64,000 nt of DNA from Myotis daubentonii (taxonomy: Eukaryota > Chordata > Mammalia > Chiroptera > Vespertilionidae), in the NCBI RefSeq assembly GCF_963259705.1, contig NC_081846.1:95864641-95928640 (forward strand). The letters are read 5' to 3'. The notes beneath the pieces are model-generated. The model was not told where the DNA came from. It worked only from the letters and a program-made list of their open reading frames with translations, and did no database searches. Positions within the stretch are counted from its first letter, which is position 1. Each line of letters opens with the position of its first letter. Positions 1 to 7,291 of this stretch are shown here, one piece after another. A program made the position numbers and the translations under genes.

Positions 1-122
1 GTCGTATTCACTCACGGAGGTTTCCAGTGGAAAGCTGTGAAATGACGAAAATACTGGTAATATTTACAACTCCGGGTGCTTCCGGTGGCGTTTTCACGGG
101 ACTGTGCTTTCAAATACTAAGT
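1..122 (+). repeat. Subunit A of the monomer (reference copy)
   Basis: This is the GC-richer first third of the monomer, running from GTCGTATTC to the CAAATACTAAG box at 111-121. It contains the TTTCCA-N-TGGAAA palindrome (21-33), the AATGACG core (41-47) and a GC-rich stretch with two CCGG-containing blocks (71-90). Bases 34-71 match subunit B bases 158-195 at 29 of 38 positions without gaps, and TGGCGTTTT (86-94) matches B at 211-219 after a 1-bp indel. This supports an origin by duplication of a unit of about 124 bp. Confidence 0.7.
21..33. other. 13-bp palindrome TTTCCA-N-TGGAAA in subunit A
   Basis: TTTCCAGTGGAAA is symmetric around its centre base. It recurs at monomer positions 21-33 in nearly all monomers. 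Type c changes only the unpaired centre base (TTTCCATTGGAAA). It is broken in the x segment (TTTCCAGGGGAAA) and in type i (TTTCCGGTGG and TTTCCGTTGG). No protein that binds it can be named from the sequence. Confidence 0.7.
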
Positions 123-274
123 GTTCATGCTTACAGAGCTCAGAATTGGTGTCTGAAGCCTTGGAATGACGAGAATAGTGTTTATGTTTACAATTAAGGA
201 GGATTGGCTTTGGCGTTTTTTTGTGTGAATCAGTTAAAATGGTGACGATTCCGGTAAATACTTCTAAGCAAACT
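123..274 (+). repeat. Subunit B of the monomer (reference copy)
   Basis: This is the middle part of the monomer. It carries the SacI-type hexamer GAGCTC (136-141), the AATGACG core (165-171) homologous to the one in subunit A, a run of T after GGC (214-222 region) and the GGTGACGATTCCGG block near 241-254. It ends in GTAAATACTTCTAAG, which resembles the ends of A and C. It is about 25-40 bp longer than A and C, so it probably carries an insertion relative to the ancestral unit. Confidence 0.65.
214..222 (+). repeat. T-tract in subunit B (6-8 T, lineage-variable)
   Basis: After GGCG there is a run of seven T in most monomers. It is eight in many type d copies (for example the monomers at 3455, 13051, 19195, 24187, 33011, 48747, 56050, 58738), six in d copies at 31093 and 36464, and interrupted at about 9043 (GCATTTCTTTG) and 9428 (GCGTTTATTTG). 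The length is inherited with the higher-order unit, so it is a lineage marker and not just sequencing noise. Confidence 0.7.
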
Positions 275-384
275 GTCTAATTTTGGTAAAACTGTTAAAA
301 TACACAATGATAGTATCCAAAAATGATTAAGAACAAGTAAGAAACATCTCAAGTACACGTAAATAGATTCTTACTACATTTACT
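275..384 (+). repeat. Subunit C of the monomer (reference copy)
   Basis: This is the AT-rich last part of the monomer. Its start (ACTGTCTAATTTT) resembles the ACTGTCGTATTC start of subunit A, and its end (GTAAATAGATTCTTACTAC) resembles the GTAAATACTTCTAAG end of B. Its interior is too diverged to align by eye, so its membership of the same subunit family is less certain than for A and B. It holds the type-diagnostic GATAGTATCC / GATAGTACCC / GATAGCTCC / GATAGTTCCC block and the 28-bp dyad, which is degenerate in this particular copy. Confidence 0.5.
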
Positions 385-768
385 GTCGTATTCACTCACG
401 GAGGTTTCCAGTGGAAAGCTGTGAAATGACGAAAATACTGGTAATATTTACAACTCCGGGTGCTTCCGGTGGCGTTTTCACGGGACTGTGCTTTCAAATA
501 CTAAGTGTTCATGCTTACAGAGCTCAGAATTGGTGTCTGAAGCCTTGGAATGACGAGAAAAGTGTTTATGTTTACAATTAAGGAGGATTGGCTTTGGCGT
601 TTTTTTGTGTGAATCAGTTAAAATGGTGACGATTCCGGTAAATACTTCTAAGCAAACTGTCTAATTTTGGTAAAACTGTTAAAATACACAATGATAATAT
701 CCAAAAATGATTAAGAACGTGTACCAAATACCTCAAGTACACGTAAATAGATTCTTACTACGTTTACT
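385..768 (+). repeat. Monomer type b (reference copy)
   Basis: It is like type a in subunit A but has GAGAAAAGTG in B, GATAATATCC in C, GTGTACCAAATACC in the dyad spacer region and CTACGTTTACT at its end. Other copies start at 5758, 7676 (a variant with CGCAAATAC and an 8-T tract) and 38382. The type appears only in the 8-mer-like regions and is largely absent from the 5-mer and 7-mer arrays. Confidence 0.8.
717..744. other. 28-bp dyad in subunit C (perfect, C-G inner pair)
   Basis: ACGTGTAC (717-724) and GTACACGT (737-744) are perfect inverted repeats separated by 12 bp. The same element occurs at monomer positions 333-360 throughout the array. b, g, f2 and the i/c-class monomers have 8-bp arms of this form; c, d, f and f' keep 7 bp; a and h carry mismatches. 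It could bind a dimeric protein or extrude as a hairpin; no function is shown by the sequence. Confidence 0.75.
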
Positions 769-1152
769 GTTGTATTCAATCACGGAGGTTTCCATTGGAA
801 AGCTGTGAAATGACGCAAATACTGGTAATATTTACAACTCCAGGTGCTTCCGGTGGCGTTTTCACGGGACTGTGCTTTCAAATACTAAGTGTTCATGCTT
901 ACAGAGCTCAGAATTGGTGTCTGAAGCCTTGGAATGACGAGAATAGTGTTTATGTTTACAATTAAGGAGGATTGGCTTTGGCGTTTTTTTGTGGGAATCA
1001 GTTAAAATGGTGACGATTCCGGTAAATACTTCTAAGCAAACTGTCTAATTTTGGTAAAACTGTTAAAATACACAATGATAGTACCCAAAAATGATTAAGA
1101 ACGTGTAAGAAACACATCAAGTACACGTAAATAGATTCTTACTACATTTACT
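769..1152 (+). repeat. Monomer type c (reference copy)
   Basis: Diagnostic states are GTTGTATTCAATC, TTTCCATTGG (the palindrome is kept, its centre base changes), GACGCAAATAC, GTGGGAATCAG, GATAGTACCC and AAACACATCAAG. Other copies start at 8061, 40300, 41836, 46059, 48362, 50285, 52975, 55665, 58353 and 61041. The copies from 48362 onward have an extra base in CAAAAAGTGATTAATAAC. Confidence 0.82.
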
Positions 1153-1536
1153 GTTGTGTTCAATCACGGAAGTTTCCAGTGGAAAGCTGTGAAATGACGA
1201 AAATACTGGTAATATTTACAACTCCGGGTACTTCCGGTGGCGTTTTCACGGGACTGTGGTTTCAAATACTAAGTGTTCATGCTTACAGAGCTCAAAATTG
1301 GTGTCTAAAGCCTTGGAATGACGAGAATAATGTTTTTGTTTACAATTAAGGAGGACTGGCTTTGGCGTTTTTTTGTGTGAATCCGTTAAAATGGTGACGA
1401 TTCCGGTAAATACTTCTAAGCAAACTGTCTAATTTTGGTAAAACTGTTAAAATACACAATGATAGCTCCAAGAAATGATTAAGAACGTGTAACAAACACC
1501 TCAAGTACACGTAAATAGATTCTTACTACATTTACT
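1153..1536 (+). repeat. Monomer type d (reference copy)
   Basis: Diagnostic states are GTTGTGTTCAATC, CGGAAGTTTCC, GTACTTCCGG, CTGTGGTTTC, GAGCTCAAAA, GTCTAAAGCC, AGGACTGG, GTGAATCCG and GATAGCTCCAAG. It is the most constant member of every higher-order unit and is nearly always followed by type e. Most other copies carry GTAAGTACTTC, which creates an AGTACT (ScaI-type) site; this copy has GTAAATAC instead. The T tract is 7 long here but 8 in many later d copies and 6 at 31093 and 36464. Confidence 0.85.
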
Positions 1537-1920
1537 GTCGTATTCACTCACGGAGGTTTCCAGTGGAAAGCTATGAAATGACGAAAATACTGGTAATATT
1601 TACAACTCCGGGTACTTCCGGGGACATTTTCACGGGACTGTGCTTTCAAATACTAAGTGTTCATGCTTACAGAGCTCAGAATTGGTGTCTGAAGCCTTGG
1701 AATGACGAGAATAGTGTTTACGTTTACAATTAAGGAGGATTGGCTTTGGCGTTTTTTTGTGGGAATCAGTTAAAATGGTGACGATTCCAGTAAATACTTC
1801 TAAGCAAAATGTCTAATTTTGGTAAAACTGTTAAAATACACAATGATAGTACCCAAAAATGATTAAGAACGTGTAAGAAACACCTCAATTACACGTAAAT
1901 AGATTCTTACTACATTTACT
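1537..1920 (+). repeat. Monomer type e (reference copy)
   Basis: Diagnostic states are GCTATGAAATG, CCGGGGACATTTT (the GGTGGCG of other types is altered), GTTTACG or GTTTATG, GTGGGAATCAG, ATTCCAGTAAATAC, AAAATGTCTA and CACCTCAATTACACG. The dyad in C is perfect here with an A-T inner pair: ACGTGTAA at 1869-1876 and TTACACGT at 1889-1896. Copies follow type d throughout the window, for example at 3840, 8829, 13436, 24572, 31476, 51057 and 59123. Confidence 0.85.
1869..1896. other. 28-bp dyad in subunit C (perfect, A-T inner pair)
   Basis: ACGTGTAA (1869-1876) and TTACACGT (1889-1896) pair over all 8 bases with the same 12-bp spacing as at 717-744. Relative to that copy both members of the innermost pair have changed (C-G to A-T). 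This form occurs in essentially every type e monomer. Confidence 0.72.
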
Positions 1921-2304
1921 GTCGTATTCACTCACGGAGGTTTCCAGTGGAAAGCTGTGTAATGACGAATATACTGGTAATATTTACAACTCCGGGTACT
2001 TCCGGTGGCGTTTTCACGGGACTGTGCTTTCAAATACTAAGTGTTCATGCTTACAGAGTTCAGAATTGGTGTCTAAACCCTTGGAATGACGCGAATAGTG
2101 CTTTTGTTTACAATTAAGGAGGACTGGCTTTGGCGTTTTTTTGTGTGAATCCGTTAAAATGGTGACGATTCCGGTAAATACTTCTAAGCAAACTGTCTAA
2201 TTTCTATAAAACTGTTAAAATACACAATGATAGTTCCCAGAAATGATTAAGAACGTGTAATAAACACCGCAAGTACACGTAAAAAGATTCTTACTACATT
2301 TACT
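1921..2304 (+). repeat. Monomer type f (reference copy)
   Basis: Diagnostic states are GCTGTGTAATGACGAATATAC, GTACTTCC, GAGTTCAG, GTCTAAACCC, GACGCGAATAGTGCTTTTG, AGGACTGG, GTGAATCCG, TTTCTATAAAAC, GATAGTTCCC and GTGTAATAAACACCGC followed by CGTAAAAAG. The TGTGTAATG change removes a TGA stop present in the same frame of most other types, which is why f-class monomers show a 76-codon open frame when the following base states also permit a start. Other true f copies start at 4224, 31860 and 37231. Confidence 0.82.
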
Positions 2305-2687
2305 GTCGTATTCAATCACGGAGGTTTCCAGTGGAAAGGTGTGAAATGAAGAAAATACTTGGAATATTTACAACTCCGGGTACTTCCGGTGGCGTTTTCA
2401 CGGGACTGTGCTTTCAAATACTAAGTGTTCATGCTTACAGAGCTCAGATTTGGTGTCTAAACCCTTGGAATGATGAGAATAGTGTTTCTGTTTACAATTA
2501 AGGAGGACTGGCTTTGGCGTTTTTTTGTGTGAATCAGTTAAAATGGTGACGATTCCGGTAAATACTTCTAAGCAAACTGTCTAATTTTGGTAAAACTGTT
2601 AAAATACACATTGATAGTACCAAAAATAATTAAGAACGTGTACCAAACACCTCAAGTACACGTAAATAGATTCTTACTACATTTACT
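2305..2687 (+). repeat. Monomer type g (reference copy)
   Basis: Diagnostic states are GTCGTATTCAATC, GGAAAGGTGTGAAATGAAG, ACTTGGAATATTT, GCTCAGATTTGG, GAATGATGAG, GTGTTTCTG and ACATTGATAGTACC. A 1-bp shortening before AAAAATAATT makes it 383 bp. Its dyad is perfect with a C-G inner pair. Other copies start at 4608, 6526, 25724, 29177, 32244, 34548, 37615, 47595, 49518, 51825, 54515, 57203, 59891 and 62193. It is missing from the 5-mer region (10364-22652). Confidence 0.83.
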
Positions 2688-3070
2688 GTCGTATTCACTC
2701 ACGGAGGTTTCCAGTGGAAAGCTGTGAAATGACGCAAATACTGGTAATATTTACAACTCCGGGTGCTTCCGGTGGCGTTTTCACGGGACTGTGCTTTCAA
2801 ATACTAAGTGTTCATGCTTACAGAGCTCAGAATTGGTGTCTGAAGCCTTGGAATGACGAGAATAGTGTTTATGTTTACAATTAAGGAGGATTGGCTTTGG
2901 CGTTTTTTTGTGTGAATCAGTTAAAATGGTGACGATTCCGGTAAATACTTCTAAGCAAACTGTCTAATTTTGGTAAAACTGTTAAAATACACATTGATAC
3001 TACCAAAAATAATTAAGAATGTGTACCAAACACCTCAAGTACACGTAAATAGATTCTTACTACATTTACT
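2688..3070 (+). repeat. Monomer type h (reference copy)
   Basis: Diagnostic states are GACGCAAATAC, GTGCTTCC, GTCTGAAGCC, GTGTTTATG, GTGTGAATCAG, ACATTGATA and GAATGTGTACC. It is 383 bp long. This copy and the one at 6909 share the private state GATACTACC, while other h copies have GATAGTACC. The AATGTGTAC sequence puts one mismatch in the left arm of the dyad. Confidence 0.8.
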
Positions 3071-5373
3071 GTCGTATTCACTCACGGAGGTTTCCAGTGG
3101 AAAGCTGTGAAATGACGAAAATACTGGTAATATTTACAACTCCGGGTGCTTCCGGTGGCGTTTTCACGGGACTGTGCTTTCAAATACTAAGTGTTCATGC
3201 TTACAGAGCTCAGAATTGGTGTCTGAAGCCTTGGAATGACGAGAATAGTGTTTATGTTTACAATTAAGGAGGATTGGCTTTGGCGTTTTTTTGTGTGAAT
3301 CAGTTAAAATGGTGACGATTCCGGTAAATACTTCTAAGCAAACTGTCTAATTTTGGTAAAACTGTTAAAATACACAATGATAGTATCCAAAAATGATTAA
3401 GAACAAGTAAGAAACATCTCAAGTACACGTAAATAGATTCTTACTACATTTACTGTCGTATTCACTCACGGAGGTTTCCAGTGGAAAGCTGTGAAATGAC
3501 GAAAATACTGGTAATATTTACAACTCCGGGTGCTTCCGGTGGCGTTTTCACGGGACTGTGGTTTCAAATACTAAGTGTTCATGCTTACAGAGCTCAAAAT
3601 TGGTGTCTAAAGCCTTGGAATGACGAGAATAGTGTTTTTGTTTACAATTAAGGAGGACTGGCTTTGGCGTTTTTTTTGTGTGAATCCGTTAAAATGGTGA
3701 CGATTCCGGTAAGTACTTCTAAGCAAACTGTCTAATTTTGGTAAAACTGTTAAAATACACAATGATAGCTCCAAGAAATGATTAAGAACGTGTAACAAAC
3801 ACCTCAAGTACACGTAAATAGATTCTTACTACATTTACTGTCGTATTCACTCACGGAGGTTTCCAGTGGAAAGCTATGAAATGACGAAAATACTGGTAAT
3901 ATTTACAACTCCGGGTACTTCCGGGGACATTTTCACGGGACTGTGCTTTCAAATACTAAGTGTTCATGCTTACAGAGCTCAGAATTGGTGTCTGAAGCCT
4001 TGGAATGACGAGAATAGTGTTTACGTTTACAATTAAGGAGGATTGGCTTTGGCGTTTTTTTGTGGGAATCAGTTAAAATGGTGACGATTCCAGTAAATAC
4101 TTCTAAGCAAAATGTCTAATTTTGGTAAAACTGTTAAAATACACAATGATAGTACCCAAAAATGATTAAGAACGTGTAAGAAACACCTCAATTACACGTA
4201 AATAGATTCTTACTACATTTACTGTCGTATTCACTCACGGAGGTTTCCAGTGGAAAGCTGTGTAATGACGAATATACTGGTAATATTTACAACTCCGGGT
4301 ACTTCCGGTGGCGTTTTCACGGGACTGTGCTTTCAAATACTAAGTGTTCATGCTTACAGAGTTCAGAATTGGTGTCTAAACCCTTGGAATGACGCGAATA
4401 GTGCTTTTGTTTACAATTAAGGAGGACTGGCTTTGGCGTTTTTTTGTGTGAATCCGTTAAAATGGTGACGATTCCGGTAAATACTTCTAAGCAAACTGTC
4501 TAATTTCTATAAAACTGTTAAAATACACAATGATAGTTCCCAGAAATGATTAAGAACGTGTAATAAACACCGCAAGTACACGTAAAAAGATTCTTACTAC
4601 ATTTACTGTCGTATTCAATCACGGAGGTTTCCAGTGGAAAGGTGTGAAATGAAGAAAATACTTGGAATATTTACAACTCCGGGTACTTCCGGTGGCGTTT
4701 TCACGGGACTGTGCTTTCAAATACTAAGTGTTCATGCTTACAGAGCTCAGATTTGGTGTCTAAACCCTTGGAATGATGAGAATAGTGTTTCTGTTTACAA
4801 TTAAGGAGGACTGGCTTTGGCGTTTTTTTGTGTGAATCAGTTAAAATGGTGACGATTCCGGTAAATACTTCTAAGCAAACTGTCTAATTTTGGTAAAACT
4901 GTTAAAATACACATTGATAGTACCAAAAATAATTAAGAACGTGTACCAAACACCTCAAGTACACGTAAATAGATTCTTACTACATTTACTGTCGTATTCA
5001 CTCACGGAGGTTTCCAGTGGAAAGCTGTGAAATGACGCAAATACTGGTAATATTTACAACTCCGGGTGCTTCCGGTGGCGTTTTCACGGGACTGTGCTTT
5101 CAAATACTAAGTGTTCATGCTTACAGAGCTCAGAATTGGTGTCTGAAGCCTTGGAATGACGAGAATAGTGTTTATGTTTACAATTAAGGAGGATTGGCTT
5201 TGGCGTTTTTTTGTGTGAATCAGTTAAAATGGTGACGATTCCGGTAAATACTTCTAAGCAAACTGTCTAATTTTGGTAAAACTGTTAAAATACACATTGA
5301 TAGTACCAAAAATAATTAAGAATGTGTACCAAACACCTCAAGTACACGTAAATAGATTCTTACTACATTTACT
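3071..5373 (+). repeat. 6-mer unit a-[a/d]-e-f-g-h
   Basis: Monomers start at 3071, 3455, 3840, 4224, 4608 and 4991. Compared with the 8-mer, types b and c and the first part of d are replaced by one hybrid (3455-3839), which fits a two-monomer deletion by in-register unequal exchange. Bases from 3840 on match the e-f-g-h-a run at 1537-3454 at an offset of 2,303 bp. Confidence 0.8.
3455..3839 (+). repeat. Hybrid monomer a/d
   Basis: It begins as type a or b (GTCGTATTCACTC, GTGCTTCC at about 3531) and continues as d (CTGTGGTTTC at about 3557, GAGCTCAAAA, GATAGCTCC). The switch lies within about 3532-3560, at monomer positions 78-106. It removes two monomers from the 8-mer while keeping the 384-bp register. 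Confidence 0.8.
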
Positions 5374-7291
5374 GTCGTATTCACTCACGGAGGTTTCCAG
5401 TGGAAAGCTGTGAAATGACGAAAATACTGGTAATATTTACAACTCCGGGTGCTTCCGGTGGCGTTTTCACGGGACTGTGCTTTCAAATACTAAGTGTTCA
5501 TGCTTACAGAGCTCAGAATTGGTGTCTGAAGCCTTGGAATGACGAGAATAGTGTTTATGTTTACAATTAAGGAGGATTGGCTTTGGCGTTTTTTTGTGTG
5601 AATCAGTTAAAATGGTGACGATTCCGGTAAATACTTCTAAGCAAACTGTCTAATTTTGGTAAAACTGTTAAAATACACAATGATAGTATCCAAAAATGAT
5701 TAAGAACAAGTAAGAAACATCTCAAGTACACGTAAATAGATTCTTACTACATTTACTGTCGTATTCACTCACGGAGGTTTCCAGTGGAAAGCTGTGAAAT
5801 GACGAAAATACTGGTAATATTTACAACTCCGGGTGCTTCCGGTGGCGTTTTCACGGGACTGTGCTTTCAAATACTAAGTGTTCATGCTTACAGAGCTCAG
5901 AATTGGTGTCTGAAGCCTTGGAATGACGAGAAAAGTGTTTATGTTTACAATTAAGGAGGATTGGCTTTGGCGTTTTTTTGTGTGAATCAGTTAAAATGGT
6001 GACGATTCCGGTAAATACTTCTAAGCAAACTGTCTAATTTTGGTAAAACTGTTAAAATACACAATGATAATATCCAAAAATGATTAAGAACGTGTACCAA
6101 ATACCTCAAGTACACGTAAATAGATTCTTACTACGTTTACTGTTGTATTCAATCACGGAGGTTTCCATTGGAAAGCTGTGAAATGACGCAAATACTGGTA
6201 ATATTTACAACTCCAGGTGCTTCCGGTGGCGTTTTCACGGGACTGTGCTTTCAAATACTAAGTGTTCATGCTTACAGAGTTCAGAATTGGTGTCTAAACC
6301 CTTGGAATGACGCGAATAGTGCTTTTGTTTACAATTAAGGAGGACTGGCTTTAGCGTTTTTTTGTGTGAATCCGTTAAAATGGTGACGATTCCGGTAAAT
6401 ACTTCTAAGCAAACTGTCTAATTTCTATAAAACTGTTAAAATACACAATGATAGTTCCCAGAAATGATTAAGAACGTGTAATAAACACCGCAAGTACACG
6501 TAAAAAGATTCTTACTACATTTACTGTCGTATTCAATCACGGAGGTTTCCAGTGGAAAGGTGTGAAATGAAGAAAATACTTGGAATATTTACAACTCCGG
6601 GTACTTCCGGTGGCGTTTTCACGGGACTGTGCTTTCAAATACTAAGTGTTCATGCTTACAGAGCTCAGATTTGGTGTCTAAACCCTTGGAATGATGAGAA
6701 TAGTGTTTCTGTTTACAATTAAGGAGGACTGGCTTTGGCGTTTTTTTGTGTGAATCAGTTAAAATGGTGACGATTCCGGTAAATACTTCTAAGCAAACTG
6801 TCTAATTTTGGTAAAACTGTTAAAATACACATTGATAGTACCAAAAATAATTAAGAACGTGTACCAAACACCTCAAGTACACGTAAATAGATTCTTACTA
6901 CATTTACTGTCGTATTCACTCACGGAGGTTTCCAGTGGAAAGCTGTGAAATGACGCAAATACTGGTAATATTTACAACTCCGGGTGCTTCCGGTGGCGTT
7001 TTCACGGGACTGTGCTTTCAAATACTAAGTGTTCATGCTTACAGAGCTCAGAATTGGTGTCTGAAGCCTTGGAATGACGAGAATAGTGTTTATGTTTACA
7101 ATTAAGGAGGATTGGCTTTGGCGTTTTTTTGTGTGAATCAGTTAAAATGGTGACGATTCCGGTAAATACTTCTAAGCAAACTGTCTAATTTTGGTAAAAC
7201 TGTTAAAATACACATTGATACTACCAAAAATAATTAAGAATGTGTACCAAACACCTCAAGTACACGTAAATAGATTCTTACTACATTTACT
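5374..7291 (+). repeat. 5-mer unit a-b-[c/f]-g-h
   Basis: Monomers start at 5374, 5758, 6142, 6526 and 6909. The hybrid at 6142 begins as c and ends as f, so d, e and the ends of c and f are lost: a three-monomer deletion relative to the 8-mer. The h copy shares GATACTACC with the h copy at 2688 but not with the one at 4991, so this stretch (g-h-a) is closest to 2305-3454, at an offset of 4,221 bp. Confidence 0.8.
6142..6525 (+). repeat. Hybrid monomer c/f
   Basis: It begins as c (TTTCCATTGG, GACGCAAATAC, the private CTCCAGGTGC also seen in the c copy at 769) and continues as f (GAGTTCAG at about 6278, GACGCGAATAGTG, TTTCTATAAAAC, AACACCGC). The switch lies within about 6217-6278, at monomer positions 76-137. 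Three monomers are lost relative to the 8-mer. Confidence 0.8.

Larger units (their letters stand above)
1..384 (+). repeat. Monomer type a (reference copy)
   Basis: Diagnostic states are GACGAAAATAC and GTGCTTCC in subunit A, GTCTGAAGCC and AGTGTTTATG in B, GTGTGAATCAG, then GATAGTATCC and GAACAAGTAAGAAACATCTC in C. The AACAAG sequence breaks the left arm of the C dyad, which is intact in most other types. Other clear copies start at 3071, 5374, 7292, 26489, 29942, 35313 and 39532; the copies at 26489, 29942, 35313 and 39532 share the private change TTTATATTT for TTTACAATT. Confidence 0.85.
1..3070 (+). repeat. 8-mer higher-order unit a-b-c-d-e-f-g-h
   Basis: Eight distinct monomers start at 1, 385, 769, 1153, 1537, 1921, 2305 and 2688. 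Most later types can be derived from these eight, so I take this unit as the closest thing in the window to an ancestral higher-order repeat. That is inference: it could also be one of several coexisting forms. Its left neighbour lies outside the window. Confidence 0.8.

Noticed and set aside
77..101. Hairpin CCGGTG / CACGGG around GCGTTTT in subunit A
   Set aside because: Only five of six pairs form, the arms are short, and type e (CCGGGGACATTTT) disrupts it without other effect. It is too weak to list as a feature.
205..255. Possible RNA polymerase III promoter (TGGCTTTGGCG as an A-box-like and GGTGACGATTCC as a B-box-like motif), which would suggest a tRNA-derived SINE origin
   Set aside because: The A-box match is poor, the B-box needs a 1-bp insertion, and a run of seven T lies between them and would act as a terminator. 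No tRNA-like fold or poly-A/target-site duplication is visible.
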